64,000 nucleotides of DNA, taken from Solirubrobacteraceae bacterium. Lineage in GTDB: Bacteria; Actinomycetota; Thermoleophilia; Solirubrobacterales; Solirubrobacteraceae. A program made the position numbers and the translations under genes. This document shows positions 25,253 through 35,403 of this stretch, one piece after another. The stretch lies in contig JAUJOT010000001.1 of NCBI GenBank assembly GCA_030447505.1, forward strand, positions 124,001 through 188,000, written 5' to 3'. The notes below the pieces were generated by a model, which worked only from the letters and a program-made list of their open reading frames with translations, was not told the DNA's origin and did not search any database. Within the stretch, counting starts at the first letter, position 1, and the number at the start of each line of letters is the position of its first letter.

Positions 25253-26533
25253 CTACCCGAGCACGTGCTCGAGTCGCCGCTCGAGCGCGCCGGCGATCGC
25301 CTCGCGGACGAAGCCGGCCTCGAAGCGCTCGACGGTGGCCTCGAGGAAGCCCTCGATGACGAGCCGCTTGGCGTCCTCCAGGGACAGCCCGCGCGAGCGC
25401 AGGTAGTACAGCTGCTCGGGATCGATCTGCGCGATCGCCGCGGCGTGCGTGCAGCGCACGTCGTTGGCGAGGATCTCCAGGCCCGGAATCGAGTCGGCGT
25501 GCGCCTTCTTCGTCAGCAGCAGGTTGCGCGACTCCTGGAAGGCATCGATCTGCTGCGCGCCCGGGTCGACCTTGATCATCCCCGACCAGACCGTGCTCGA
25601 GCGCCCGTCGAGGATGCCGCGGAAGGCGAGATCGGAGGTCGTGTTCGCGGCCGCGTGCTCCTGCGTCGTGGCGTAGTCGAGGTGCTGGCGCCCGTGCGTG
25701 GCGTAGGCGCCGGTGACCTTCGCGTCGGCGCCCTTGCCGGCGAGCTGCGTCTCCATCGCGACGCGCCCGTTGCCCGATCCGAAGCCGAGCGCGATCCAAT
25801 CGACGGCGCCGTCGCGCTCGACGATGCAGCGCTGTGAGCCGAAGACCCACGACTTCTCGCTGAGGCCCTGCGCGCAGACGTAGCGCAGCTTCGCGTTGGG
25901 TCCGACCGACAGCTCGGTGACGAGGTTCAGCAGCGCGTCGCCATCGGCGCAGGAGTCCGCCGAGACGTACTGCTCCCAGACCTCGGCCTGCGCGGCCTCC
26001 TCGAGCACGACGAGCGTGCGCCAGTGAAGCGCCGTCTGCGGCTGGGACTGCGCGACCGTGACGACGATCGGCGCCTCGAGCACGACGCCGCGCGGCACGT
26101 ATACGAACGCCCCGCCCTGCCAGCCCGCCTCGTTGCGGGCGACGAACGGATTGTCGGCCGAGACGATCGAGCCGAAGTGATGCTCGACGAGCTCGGGGTG
26201 CTGCTGCGCCGCCGCCGACAGCGACATCACGAGCGCGCCGCTGGGCGCGGGCTCCAGTGGATCGGCGAAGACGTGGTCGACCTGCTCGAGCACGACGGCG
26301 CCGGCCGGCGCGTCGAACACGCCCACGCCCGCCGCGTCGACGTCGGCGGCGTGCGGCGGGCCGTACGCGTCGAGGTCGACGTTCTTCAGCGACGTGAACT
26401 CCCATCCCGGGTTGCCGCGGAACGAGGGCAACGGCAAGGACTCCGTCAAGGAGACGGCGCGCTCCCGGCGCGCCGTCAGCCAAGCCGGTTCCGTCGCCGT
26501 CGCCGTCGCCGTCGCGGGACTCGGACTAGCCAA
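25253..26533 (-). CDS. sufD: Fe-S cluster assembly protein SufD
   Basis: A 426-residue SufD. With SufB and SufC it forms the scaffold complex on which 4Fe-4S clusters are built in the cytoplasm. Family features include the N-terminal [15 protein letters not shown], the beta-helix core ([35 protein letters not shown]), and the closing [18 protein letters not shown]. The start is a TTG at 26533 that overlaps the end of sufB by 8 bases, so coupling to SufB is tight. The first 15 residues are a low-complexity alanine/threonine stretch. Confidence 0.9.
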   Translation of the reverse strand: MASPSPATATATATEPAWLTARRERAVSLTESLPLPSFRGNPGWEFTSLKNVDLDAYGPPHAADVDAAGVGVFDAPAGAVVLEQVDHVFADPLEPAPSGALVMSLSAAAQQHPELVEHHFGSIVSADNPFVARNEAGWQGGAFVYVPRGVVLEAPIVVTVAQSQPQTALHWRTLVVLEEAAQAEVWEQYVSADSCADGDALLNLVTELSVGPNAKLRYVCAQGLSEKSWVFGSQRCIVERDGAVDWIALGFGSGNGRVAMETQLAGKGADAKVTGAYATHGRQHLDYATTQEHAAANTTSDLAFRGILDGRSSTVWSGMIKVDPGAQQIDAFQESRNLLLTKKAHADSIPGLEILANDVRCTHAAAIAQIDPEQLYYLRSRGLSLEDAKRLVIEGFLEATVERFEAGFVREAIAGALERRLEHVLG

Positions 26534-27959
26534 TTGAGCCCTCCATCTGCAACTCGATCAGCCGGTTCATCTCGACGGCGTACTCCATCGGCAGCTCCTT
26601 GACGATCGGCTCGATGAAGCCGTTGACGATCAGCTTGCCGGCCTCCTCCTCGTCGAGCCCGTGGCTCATGAGGTAGAAGAGCTGCTCCTCGCCGATCTTC
26701 GAGACGGAGGCCTCGTGGCCGACATCCACGTCGTCCTCGCCGATGCGGATGGTCGGGTAGGTGTCCGAGCGCGAGTCCTCGTCGAGCAGCAGCGCGTCGC
26801 AGACGACCTTGGACTTCGAGCCGTGCGCGCCCTTGGCGACCTCGAGCAGGCCGCGGTAGGAGGAGCGCCCGCCGTCCTTGGAGATCGACTTGGCGAAGAT
26901 GTTCGACGTCGTGTTCGGCGCGGCGTGGACGATCTTGCCGCCCGCGTCCTGGTGCTGGCCGGCCCCCGCGAACGCGATCGAGAGGATCTCGCCGTGCGCG
27001 CGCTCGCCGGTCAGGTAGACCGACGGGTACTTCATCGTCAGCTTCGAGCCGAGGTTGCAGTCGACCCACTCGACGGTCGCGTCGCGCTCGGCGATCGCCC
27101 GCTTGGTGACGAGGTTGAAGACGTTCGTCGACCAGTTCTGCACCGTCGTGTAGCGGATCCGCGCGCCCGGCTTGGCGATCAGCTCGACGACCGCCGAGTG
27201 CAGCGAGTCAGACGAGTACGTCGGCGCCGTGCAGCCCTCGACGTAGTGCACGTAGGAGCCCTCGTCGGCGATGATCAGCGTGCGCTCGAACTGGCCCATG
27301 TTCTCGGTGTTGATGCGGAAGTAGGCCTGCAGCGGCATCTCGACGTGGACGCCCTTGGGGACGTAGACGAACGAGCCGCCCGACCACACCGCGGAGTTCA
27401 GCGCGGCGAGCTTGTTGTCGTTGGACGGGATGATCGTCGCGAAGTACTCGCGGATGAGGTCCTCGTGCTCGCGCAGGCCCGAGTCCATGTCCATGAAGAT
27501 GACGCCCTGCGCCTCGAGCTGCTCGTTGATCTGGTGGTAGACGACCTCCGACTCGTACTGCGCGCCGACGCCGGCGAGGAACTTGCGCTCGGCCTCGGGG
27601 ATGCCGAGCCGGTCGAAGGTCTTCTTGACGTCGTCGGGCACGTCGTCCCAGGAGCGCTCGGCCTTCTCGGAGGCGCGCACGAAGTAGTGGATGTTGTCGA
27701 AGTCGACCTCGGCGAGATGCGGCGAGCCCCACGTCGGCATCGGGCGCGCGAGGAAGTGCTCGAGCGCCTTGAGGCGGAAATCGCGCATCCACTGCGGCTC
27801 GTTCTTGAACTCGGAGATCTTCTCGACGAGCTCCTTCGACAGGCCCTTGGGCGCCTTGTAGAGGTAGTTCTCGGCGTCGTGGAAGCCGTACTTCTCCGTG
27901 TAGTCGGCGTTGATGCCCTGCAGGCCCTCTTGCTCGGCGATGGTCTCGGGAGTTGCCAT
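26526..27959 (-). CDS. sufB: Fe-S cluster assembly protein SufB
   Basis: A 477-residue SufB, the main scaffold subunit. Highly conserved blocks are [51 protein letters not shown] and [18 protein letters not shown]. The C-terminal [21 protein letters not shown] is the site of SufC contact. The ATG at 27959 is five bases after the Rieske protein's stop. Order in the transcript is Rieske-sufB-sufD. Confidence 0.97.
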   Translation of the reverse strand: MATPETIAEQEGLQGINADYTEKYGFHDAENYLYKAPKGLSKELVEKISEFKNEPQWMRDFRLKALEHFLARPMPTWGSPHLAEVDFDNIHYFVRASEKAERSWDDVPDDVKKTFDRLGIPEAERKFLAGVGAQYESEVVYHQINEQLEAQGVIFMDMDSGLREHEDLIREYFATIIPSNDNKLAALNSAVWSGGSFVYVPKGVHVEMPLQAYFRINTENMGQFERTLIIADEGSYVHYVEGCTAPTYSSDSLHSAVVELIAKPGARIRYTTVQNWSTNVFNLVTKRAIAERDATVEWVDCNLGSKLTMKYPSVYLTGERAHGEILSIAFAGAGQHQDAGGKIVHAAPNTTSNIFAKSISKDGGRSSYRGLLEVAKGAHGSKSKVVCDALLLDEDSRSDTYPTIRIGEDDVDVGHEASVSKIGEEQLFYLMSHGLDEEEAGKLIVNGFIEPIVKELPMEYAVEMNRLIELQMEGSIG

Positions 27960-27964
27960 GTCGG

Positions 27965-28291
27965 TTACTCAACCTCCAGCTTGATCATGTCGTCCTCGAC
28001 GCGGACTTCGAACGTGTCGATCGGCACGTAGGCGGGCAGCGTCACCGGCTTGCCGGTATGCAGGTCAAACAGCGACCCATGGCGCGGGCACTCGACCGTG
28101 CACCGCTGCGGATCGAACTCGCCGTCGGCGAGGTTGCCGTCGTCGTGCGAACAGCGATCCTCGATCGCGAGGATCTCGCCGTTGCAGTTGAAGATGCCGA
28201 TCTCCAGGTCCTCCCACGCGACGACGCGCGACGCGCCGTGTGGCAGCTCGGAGATTGGGCAGATATCGAGGATCTCGGTCATCGAAGACAT
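27965..28291 (-). CDS. Rieske 2Fe-2S protein of the suf operon
   Basis: A small Rieske protein of about 108 residues. The ligand sets are CSH (in DRCSHDDG) and CPRH (in VECPRHG), giving the two-Cys/two-His 2Fe-2S site. This is the soluble ferredoxin type found next to suf genes and ring-dioxygenase systems; here it may supply electrons for cluster assembly or be a client. ATGs at 28291 and 28282 are both possible starts; a GTG at 28300 is less likely. The gap to sufU upstream is about 110 bases, so it may have its own promoter. Confidence 0.85.
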   Translation of the reverse strand: MSSMTEILDICPISELPHGASRVVAWEDLEIGIFNCNGEILAIEDRCSHDDGNLADGEFDPQRCTVECPRHGSLFDLHTGKPVTLPAYVPIDTFEVRVEDDMIKLEVE

Positions 28292-28402
28292 CGGCGCCAC
28301 GAATCCCGTCCGCGGCGCTCGGATTTACCTCTACGAGTGTAGCCGCTCACAACGCGGATGTCGGCGCTAGCTGCGGCCCGACGAGCAGTACGGCAGGCGC
28401 CG

Positions 28403-28858
28403 TCAGAGGTGATCGGCGTCGCTCGGGTGGCGCTCCACGCCGCCCTCCGCCTCGCTCGGCGGCGTCTCGGGCTCCCAGTCGACCGGCGCGCCCAGCGCGG
28501 CGCCCTTGAGCACCTTGAGCGTCAGCAGCGCGCACTTCATCCGCGTCGCCGAGATCTTGATGCCGAGCAGGTCCAGGACGTACTGGCGATCGAGCTCGAG
28601 CAGCTCGTCGATCGTCATGCCCTTGATCTCGTCGGACGTCATCGACGCCGACGCCTGGCTGATCGCGCAGCCGTGCCCGGAGAAGCGCAGGTCGTCGATC
28701 CTGCCGTCGTCCGTCGTGCGGATCTCGACCGTCAGCTCGTCGCCGCAGAGCGGATTCGAGTCCTTGAAGCTGAGGTCGAACGGGTCGAGGTGGCCCCAGT
28801 TGTGGGGGCGCTTGTAGTGCTCGAGGATCTCTTCGCGGTAGATCGAGTCCATGGTCAT
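28403..28858 (-). CDS. sufU: SufU-type zinc-dependent sulfur-transfer protein
   Basis: A 151-residue SufU/NifU-like protein. Its three conserved cysteines appear in [15 protein letters not shown] and RMKCALL, with the aspartate of CGD as the fourth zinc ligand. It takes persulfide from SufS and delivers sulfur to SufBCD. The protein has an additional tail of about 25 residues ([18 protein letters not shown]). The start is the ATG at 28858 ([10 protein letters not shown]), with a second ATG two codons later. Confidence 0.92.
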   Translation of the reverse strand: MTMDSIYREEILEHYKRPHNWGHLDPFDLSFKDSNPLCGDELTVEIRTTDDGRIDDLRFSGHGCAISQASASMTSDEIKGMTIDELLELDRQYVLDLLGIKISATRMKCALLTLKVLKGAALGAPVDWEPETPPSEAEGGVERHPSDADHL

Positions 28859-28913
28859 CCAGAGCTCTTGCTACAGGAGTCCAGACGGGCTGTGGTCGAG
28901 CAGCGGCACACGG

Positions 28914-30131
28914 TCATCCGAAGATCTTCCTGACGTCGTTGAGGGCATCGACGAACGCGTCGACATCGGCGCGCGTGTTGTGAACGGCGAACGAGGCGCG
29001 CGACGTCGCCGCGACGCCGAAGCGCTGCATGAGCGGCTGGGCGCAATGATGGCCGGCGCGGATGCACACTCCGCGCGAGCCCAGGATCTCGGCGACGTCG
29101 TGCGGGTGAGCCGTTTCCATCGTGAAGGCGGCGAGGGCGCCGCGGCGCTCGGCGTCCAGCGGACCCATGACGGTGATGTCGGGCAGCTCCGCGAGCCGGT
29201 CCAGGGTGTACGAGCAGAGGTCGCGCTCGTGAGCGCGGATCGCCTCGATGCCGATGCCCGACACGAAGTCGACGGCGGCGCCGAGCCCGATCGCCTCGGA
29301 GATGTTCGACGTGCCGGCCTCGAACTTCGCCGGAATCTGGCCCCAACGGATCTCGTCGACGGAGACGGATGCGATCATGTGCCCGCCGCCGAGGAACGGC
29401 GGCATCTCCTCGAGCAGCTCCTTGCGCCCGTGCAGGACCCCGACGCCGGTCGGGCCGTAGAGCTTGTGACCGGTCCAGGCGTAGAAGTCGGCTCCCAGCG
29501 CACCCAGGTCGACGGGGATCTGCGGGATCGCCTGCGAGCCGTCGACGACGACGACGGCGCCGGCGGCGTGCGCCTTCTCGATGATCTCGGCGACCGGGTT
29601 GATCGTGCCGGCTGCGTTCGAGACGTGGCCGACGGCGACGAGCTTGACGTTGCCCTTGGCCAGCAGTGCGTCGAGCTCGTCGAGCTGGAGGATCGAGTCG
29701 TCGTCGACCTCGAGCATCTCGAAGTTCGCGCCGGTCTCCTTGCAGAGCATGTACCACGGCACGAAGTTGGAGTGGTGCTCGAGCTGCGTCGTCAGCACCG
29801 TGTCGCCCGGGCCGACGTTCGCGCGGCCCCACGAGTACGCGACGAGGTTCAAGGCCTCGGTCGCGTTCTTCGTGAAGATCGTGCAGTTCGCGGGCCAGTT
29901 GACGAACGCGGCGATCCGGTCGCGCGCGCCCTCGAAGAGCTCCGTCGCCTCGGCGGCGAGCGCGTAGACGCTGCGGTGGACGGTGCCGCGATGCGCCTCG
30001 TAGTAGTCGTCCATCGCGTCGATGACCGGCTGCGGCGTCTGCGACGTCGCAGCCGAGTCGAGGTAGACGATCCCCTCGCGCTGCAGGCAGGGGAAGTCGG
30101 TCGCCAGCGGCGTGTCGGCGAGCGTGCTCAT
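28914..30131 (-). CDS. sufS: cysteine desulfurase SufS
   Basis: A 405-residue PLP enzyme that removes sulfur from cysteine to form a persulfide for SufU. Markers are LDSAATSQTP (about 24), THHSN-type NFVPWYM region, the PLP lysine in AWTGHKLYGPTG (near 228), and the catalytic cysteine loop RAGHHCAQPLM (near 363). The latter is the group II type expected for SufS with SufU. It begins 55 bases after sufC ends. Confidence 0.95.
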   Translation of the reverse strand: MSTLADTPLATDFPCLQREGIVYLDSAATSQTPQPVIDAMDDYYEAHRGTVHRSVYALAAEATELFEGARDRIAAFVNWPANCTIFTKNATEALNLVAYSWGRANVGPGDTVLTTQLEHHSNFVPWYMLCKETGANFEMLEVDDDSILQLDELDALLAKGNVKLVAVGHVSNAAGTINPVAEIIEKAHAAGAVVVVDGSQAIPQIPVDLGALGADFYAWTGHKLYGPTGVGVLHGRKELLEEMPPFLGGGHMIASVSVDEIRWGQIPAKFEAGTSNISEAIGLGAAVDFVSGIGIEAIRAHERDLCSYTLDRLAELPDITVMGPLDAERRGALAAFTMETAHPHDVAEILGSRGVCIRAGHHCAQPLMQRFGVAATSRASFAVHNTRADVDAFVDALNDVRKIFG

Positions 30132-30186
30132 CGCGACGGCCGGGCTCGCGCTGGCACGCCGGATGCGGTCGAGCGATCGCGCGGTC

Positions 30187-30954
30187 TCACGCCGCCACGC
30201 CGAACTCTTCGCGGATCTTCGCGTAGCCCTCGGCCTCGAGGCGGTCGACGAGCTCGGGGCCGCCGTCGGTGGCGATCCGGCCGTCGAACATGATCGAGAC
30301 GCGGGTCGGCGTGACCATGTGCAGGATGCGCTGGTAGTGGGTGATGATCAGCACGCCCATGTCGGCGCCAGCGGCGATCGTGTTGACGCCGTGCGCGACG
30401 ACGTTGAGCGCGTCGATGTCGAGACCCGAGTCGGTCTCGTCGAGGACGGCGAGCCGGGGCTGCTGGAGCGCGAGCTGGAGGATCTCGAGACGCTTCTTCT
30501 CGCCGCCGGAGAAGCCCTCGTTGAGGTAGCGGGCGCTGAACTCGCGCGGGACGTTGACGAGCTCCATCGCGGCCTCGACCGTCTTGCGGAAGTCCTTCAG
30601 CGAGATGTCGCCCTCGCCGCGCGCCTCGCGGTGGGCGTTCATGACCATCCGCAGGTACTTCGTGATCGTCACGCCGGGAATCGCGACCGGGTACTGGAAG
30701 GCCATGAAGAGGCCCATCCGGGCGCGCTCGTCGGGGTCGGCCTCGGTGATGTCCTCGCCGCCGAAGAGGATCTGGCCCTCGGTGACCTCGAGGCTCGGGT
30801 GGCCCATGATCGCGTTGGCCAGCGTCGACTTGCCCGAGCCGTTGGGACCCATCAGCGCGTGGATCTCGCCGGGCGCAACCATCAGGTTGACGCCTTTGAG
30901 GATCTGCTTGTCCTCGGCCTGGACGTGGAGGTTGCGAATCTCGAGCTCGGGCAT
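30187..30954 (-). CDS. sufC: Fe-S assembly ATPase SufC
   Basis: A 255-residue ABC-type ATPase. Walker A is GPNGSGKST (about 35-43), the signature is FSGGEKKRLE (about 140), and Walker B is LAVLDETDSGLD, with the SufC-specific HYQR block near 200. It drives the SufBCD complex. The ATG is at 30954. It is the second gene of the operon, 41 bases after the Rrf2 regulator. Confidence 0.97.
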   Translation of the reverse strand: MPELEIRNLHVQAEDKQILKGVNLMVAPGEIHALMGPNGSGKSTLANAIMGHPSLEVTEGQILFGGEDITEADPDERARMGLFMAFQYPVAIPGVTITKYLRMVMNAHREARGEGDISLKDFRKTVEAAMELVNVPREFSARYLNEGFSGGEKKRLEILQLALQQPRLAVLDETDSGLDIDALNVVAHGVNTIAAGADMGVLIITHYQRILHMVTPTRVSIMFDGRIATDGGPELVDRLEAEGYAKIREEFGVAA

Positions 30955-30995
30955 GGTGTCCTTTGGATCTCCTTCGTGCGGGGTGGCCTGACGGA

Positions 30996-31493
30996 TCAGG
31001 CGGGAGCGGGGGTTCTTTCGTCCGGCGCCGCGCGCTCGCCGCCGCGCGGCAGCTGGCGGGTCTGAAAGTCGATCAGCTCGGCGAGCGTCGTCTGCGCGAG
31101 CGTCTTGAGGACGCCGACCTGCACGCGCGTCCACAACAGCTTCGTGGCGCAGCCGCTGCCGGAGTCGTCGTGGTGCGAGCAGAGGACGCGGCCGTCGTCG
31201 CTGCGGTCGTCGACGAAGCATTCCATCGGGGCCAGCGAGCCCTCGAGCGCGAGGACCACCTCGTCCATCGCGATGGCGTCGGCGCTGCGCGCGAGCTGGT
31301 AGCCGCCGTGCGCGCCGCGCGTCGACTCGACGAGCCCGACGCGCTTGAGCAGCGCGACGATCCGCTCGAGGTACGCGAGCGGCAGGTTCTCGGCGTCGGC
31401 GATCGCCTTGAGCGAGACGGGCTGGGCCTGTCCCTGTCGGCCGAGCTCGATCAGCAGGCGCACCCCGTACTCGGCTTTGGTCGTGAAGAACAC
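30996..31493 (-). CDS. Rrf2-family regulator of the suf operon (SufR/IscR-like)
   Basis: A 165-residue regulator. The winged helix is at about residues 5-70 (FFTTKAEYGVRLLIELG, LPLAYLERIVALLKRVGLV, TRGAHGGYQLAR). Three cysteines follow (in MECFVDD, RVLCSHH and SGSGCATKLL), spaced as the Fe-S ligands of IscR-type sensors. It probably senses Fe-S status and represses the operon that it heads. The start is a GTG at 31493. The C-terminal proline-rich tail carries no motif. Confidence 0.88.
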   Translation of the reverse strand: MFFTTKAEYGVRLLIELGRQGQAQPVSLKAIADAENLPLAYLERIVALLKRVGLVESTRGAHGGYQLARSADAIAMDEVVLALEGSLAPMECFVDDRSDDGRVLCSHHDDSGSGCATKLLWTRVQVGVLKTLAQTTLAELIDFQTRQLPRGGERAAPDERTPAPA

Positions 31494-31650
31494 GCCCGGT
31501 AATCCTACCAGCGAGGTCGGGATAGCGACTGGGCGGTCAGAAACCGTGGCGGCTGCTGCGACCACCGCAGGAGGAAGCCGGGCGTGTGCATCTGGGTGAA
31601 CGATCCCCGCCGGCACAAGCTTGCGCTCCAACCGCTAGAAGTGACGGTCT
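31494..31650. promoter_or_regulatory. divergent promoter region of suf operon and kinase gene
   Basis: This 157-base stretch separates the Rrf2 and kinase starts. At 31502-31523 there is an imperfect inverted repeat, ATCCTACC-AGCGAG-GTCGGGAT on the plus strand, just upstream of the suf start. It is a reasonable candidate for a Rrf2 operator, but the symmetry is imperfect. No confident -10/-35 boxes can be named. Confidence 0.35.
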
Positions 31651-33677
31651 ATGCCCGAGTTCGCGCCAGGCGACGTCTTCGTCGACCACCGCATCGAGGG
31701 ACTGGCCGGGCGCGGCGGGATGGGCGTCGTCTACCGCGCGACCCAGCTCGGCCTCGAGCGGACCGTCGCGCTGAAGATCATCACGCCGGCGCTCGCCGAC
31801 GACGAGGACTTCCGCAAGCGCTTTGTCGCCGAGTCCAGGGCCGCGGCGTCGATCGAGCACCCGAACGTGATCCCGGTCTACGACGCCGGCGAGCGCGACG
31901 GCGTGCTGTTCATCGTCATGCGCTACATCGACGGGCCCGACCTGCGGGCGCTCGTGCGCGCCGAGGGCCGGCTCGAGCCAGAGCGCGCGGCGCAGATCGT
32001 CGCCCAGATCGGCGGCGCGCTGGATGGCGCGCACCGCCACGGTCTCGTGCACCGCGACGTCAAGCCCGCCAACGTCCTGCTCGACGACGAGGACCACGCC
32101 TACCTGACGGACTTCGGCCTCACGAAGCGCGCCGCCACGACCGACGGTGGCGGGCTGAGCCGCGCCGGCGGCTGGGTCGGCACGCTCGGCTACGTCGCGC
32201 CCGAGCAGATCCGCGGCGAGCGGATCGACGCGCGCACCGACGTCTACGCGCTCGGCTGCGTGCTCGTCTACGCGCTCACCGGCAGCGCGCCGTACATCCG
32301 CGACAGCGACGAGGCGACGCTGTGGGCGCATCTCAACGCGCCGCCACCGAGCGAGGACGTGCCGCCGCAGTTCGAAGGCGTCGTCGCGCGCGCGCTCGCG
32401 AAGGACCCGTCGGACCGCTACCCGTCGGCGGGCGACCTCGGCCGCGCGGCGCTGCGCGCGGCCGGTCGCAGCGCGACGGCGCTCCCCGAGCGCAACGTCG
32501 GCCGCGGGCAGGCGGCGCCGCTCGACGGCGGCACCGACGCGACTGCGCTGCAGGGCGCGCCTGCCGATCCCGACGGCGAGACGCAGCTGTCTCCGCTCGA
32601 CGGCGTGGCGGCCGCAGCCGCGCGCCGGCGCCGCGTCGCGACGGCCGCCACCCGACCGCGCGCCGGCGCCGGCGCGGCCTCGCCGCGGCCGCCGCGCTGC
32701 TCGTCGCCGGCGCCGCCGGGTTCGCGCTGCTCGGCGGCGATGGCGACGATTCGAGCACCGCCGCGCCACCGCCTCCTCCGTCGCAGACCGGCGAGCTGCG
32801 CCCGGCGAAGGTCGACATCACGAGATCCGGCGTGCTTGCGCGCCCCAACGCGCTGACGATCGCCGGCGGCGATGTCTGGGCGCTCAGCAACCGCGAGGGC
32901 GCGATCGCGCTCGCCGACGCCGTCACGGGCGATCCGAACGGCCGGCTGAGCATCGGCAACGGCGCAAGCTCGCTTGCGGCCGGCTTCGACTCGGTGTGGG
33001 TGACGAAGGAGAGCACGAGCACGGTCTTGCGCATCGATGCCAAGACGCACCGCCGCGTGCCGGGCGGCGCGATCGAGGTCGCCCGGCCCGGTCGCAACGT
33101 CGCGGTCGCGACCGGAGCGGGCGCCGTCTGGGTCGGCGTGCGCAACAGATCGCGCGATGACCGCTCGCCGGAGGCGGTCGTGCGGATCGACCCCGGCAGC
33201 CGCGAGCAGCGCCAGATCCCGGTCGAGCGCGGCGTGCAGGACATCGCCGTCGGCGCCGGCGCGGTGTGGGTGAGCAACCGCTTCAGCTCGACCGTCACGC
33301 GGATCAGCACGACCGACTTCAGTTCTACGCGCGTGGCCGTCGGTGCCGTACCGCGCGGGATCGTGGTCGGCGAGGGCGCCGTCTGGGTGGCGGCGTCGGG
33401 CGACGACGAGATCACGCGGATCAACCCGCGCAGCCTGCAGACGAGGTCGATCCCATTGCAGGCGATCCCCGAGCGCGTCGCCGTCGGCGGCGGCTCGGTC
33501 TGGGTGACCGCCAAGGAGGCCGGGCGCCTGATCCGCATCGACGCCGGGACGCGCAAGGTGATCGAGCGGATCGACACCGGCAGCCGCCCCTACGCGCTCG
33601 ACGTCACGCGCGGCCGCGCGGTCTGGCTGACGCTGCTCGACGACGACGGCCTGCAGCGGGTGCGGTTCTACCGCTGA
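31651..33677 (+). CDS. transmembrane Ser/Thr protein kinase with extracellular beta-propeller (frameshifted)
   Basis: Residues 1-270 form a PknB-like kinase: GRGGMGVVYRA glycine loop, ALKI lysine, HRDVKPANVLL catalytic loop, DFG and APEQ. A linker follows, then a membrane helix (AAAAALLVAGAAGFALLG) and an extracellular propeller of repeated AVWVS/SVWVT blades (about 120-base units). The kinase part and the helix/propeller part are in different frames; the switch lies in the GC-rich linker near 32640-32670. The total length (2027 nt) lacks one base, so a single deletion explains it. Read as one protein it would be about 675 residues. It would sense an extracellular ligand and phosphorylate cytoplasmic targets. 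Confidence 0.8.
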
Positions 33678-33794
33678 CGTCGCAGGTTCAGCACGTTGAG
33701 CTCGGCGAGCCGTGGGACCGGGTCGATCTGTTGATGCAGGACATCAATACGTCGACCCGCTCCACGTCGCTTGCCGCGATCAGATGGCGGCGAG

Positions 33795-34484
33795 CTACAA
33801 ATCCCGGCGCGAGACGACGCCGTCCTGCAGCGCGCGCATCGCGAGATAGGAGCGCTTCTGGTTCTGGGGCAGGTGCTGAACGCCGAAGAAGCCGAACAGC
33901 GTGCGCAGGTGCGCCTTGACGGCGTCGACGGAGAGGTACAGCTCGTCGGCGATCTGCTGGTTGGTCGCGGGCGTCGCAAGCTCCGTGTCCTTGTAGGGAC
34001 GACAGAGCGCGGCGAGCACGGCGCGCTGGGTCGCGCTCAGCGCCGGAAGCTCGGCGCGGCTGCCGGCGGCGACGGTCGGGCTGGAGTCCGCCGACTCGGG
34101 CACGCGAAAGGCGATCTGCGTGCGGCCGACGCGCAGCACGTCGCCGTCGCGCAGCCGATGACGCCCCGAGATGCGCTGGCCGTTGACGAACGACCCGTTG
34201 CGCGACAGGCCGTCATCGCCCGCGGTCCACTCGTCGCCGAGGCGCTCGAGCTCGGCGTGCAGGCGCGAGACCTCGCTGTCCCACCCCAGCGCGACGTCGT
34301 TGCCGGCGCTGCGGCCGATCGTGACGCGCTTGCTCGAGGGGTCGAGCACGAACAGGCGCTGCGCGCCGGCGCCGTCGCGCAGCACGAGAAACGGCGTCCC
34401 TGCGCGCTCGGCCTCGATGCGCTCGCGCAGCTCGGCGGGCGTCGCGGCGTGGGCGGCGAGCGGTGACTGATCGGCCTGCTGCAT
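33795..34484 (-). CDS. FHA-domain protein with C-terminal helix-turn-helix
   Basis: A 229-residue protein. The FHA domain (about 40-130) shows the core IGRSAGNDV, SRLHAE and NGSFVNGQRI motifs that bind phosphothreonine. The C-terminal 80 residues contain NQQIADELYLSVDAVKAHLRTLFGFFGV, a LuxR/winged-helix-like DNA-binding helix pair. It may link kinase signalling (gene at 31651) with transcription; this is inferred from the domains and proximity. The ATG is at 34484 and the gene is divergent from the sigma factor gene. Confidence 0.85.
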   Translation of the reverse strand: MQQADQSPLAAHAATPAELRERIEAERAGTPFLVLRDGAGAQRLFVLDPSSKRVTIGRSAGNDVALGWDSEVSRLHAELERLGDEWTAGDDGLSRNGSFVNGQRISGRHRLRDGDVLRVGRTQIAFRVPESADSSPTVAAGSRAELPALSATQRAVLAALCRPYKDTELATPATNQQIADELYLSVDAVKAHLRTLFGFFGVQHLPQNQKRSYLAMRALQDGVVSRRDL

Positions 34485-34634
34485 CGCCTGAGGAGCTTGC
34501 CAGATCGACGGTCAACGCACCCAGGGTGGCGCTCCGTCACACCTGAGCGTGGGAGACGTGACCCCGGGGGTCGCCGCGACGCCGGGAAGGCGCGCGATCG
34601 TACTCACAACGTCTACGGCAAGGAGCCGCCCAGG

Positions 34635-35189
34635 ATGATCGCCCTCCCCCTCACGAGCTTGTCCGACGACGATCTCGTCGCGCGCTTTCGCGCCGGCGAC
34701 GACGCGCCCTTCGACGAGATCGACCGCCGCTACCGCAGCCAGCTGATCGCCTTTGCGCGGCGGATGCTCAACGGCACGGGCCACGACGCCGACGACGTCG
34801 TGCAGGACGCCTTCATCCGCGCCTACCGCGGGCTGCGCGTGACAGAACGCCCGATCGCGCTGCGCCCGTGGCTGTACATGATCGCGCGCAACCGCGCGCT
34901 CGACGAGCTGCGCTCCCCACAGGCCGCCGCCTACGACGACGACTTCGCGCTGCACGCGCTGGCGAGCGCCGACGCCGGGCAGCGCGTGCAGGAGCGCGAC
35001 GAGATGCGCCGGCTCGTCGCCGAGATCGCGCGCCTGCCCGAGCGCCAGCGGATGGCGCTCGTCATGCGCGAGTTCGACGGCTGCTCACACATCGAGACCG
35101 CCCGCCGGCTGCAGACGACCGTGCCCGCGACGAAGTCGCTGATCATCCGCGCGCGCTCGAACCTCGGCGCGGCGGTGCACGCGGCGTGA
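34635..35189 (+). CDS. ECF-family RNA polymerase sigma factor
   Basis: A 184-residue sigma-70-like factor. Region 2 spans about 12-85 (FDEIDRRYRSQLIAFARRML, DADDVVQDAFIRAYRGL, RPWLYMIARNRALDELR). Region 4 spans about 125-180 (LPERQRMALVMREFDGCSHIETARRLQTTVPATKSLIIRAR). The ATG at 34635 has a GGAG-type RBS 8 bases upstream. No anti-sigma factor gene follows, so control may come through the neighbouring FHA/kinase pair. Confidence 0.9.
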   Translation: MIALPLTSLSDDDLVARFRAGDDAPFDEIDRRYRSQLIAFARRMLNGTGHDADDVVQDAFIRAYRGLRVTERPIALRPWLYMIARNRALDELRSPQAAAYDDDFALHALASADAGQRVQERDEMRRLVAEIARLPERQRMALVMREFDGCSHIETARRLQTTVPATKSLIIRARSNLGAAVHAA

Positions 35190-35212
35190 GAGCGGGGTAG
35201 GCTCGACGGACC

Positions 35213-35398
35213 GTGGACGTCTCGGCGATCGAGGAGGCCTTGGACCGCCTCGACGAGGGCCTCTCGGAGGCCCGCATGGCCGCGCAGCTGCTGCGCGAGG
35301 GCGACGTGACCGCGGTCGGCGACCTCAACGCGGTGATCAACGCGATCGCGCTCGAGATCGCCGAGCTGAAGGGCCGCACCAGCGGCGGCATCGGCTAG
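35213..35398 (+). CDS. small helical hypothetical protein
   Basis: A 61-residue protein predicted to be two amphipathic helices (AIEEALDRLDEGLSEARM and NAVINAIALEIAELKG), with no membrane segment or cysteine. The start is a GTG at 35213, 23 bases after the sigma factor's stop, so co-transcription is likely. I do not recognise the family. It ends five bases before the IS982-like element. Confidence 0.5.
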   Translation: MDVSAIEEALDRLDEGLSEARMAAQLLREGDVTAVGDLNAVINAIALEIAELKGRTSGGIG

Positions 35399-35403
35399 AC
35401 CCA

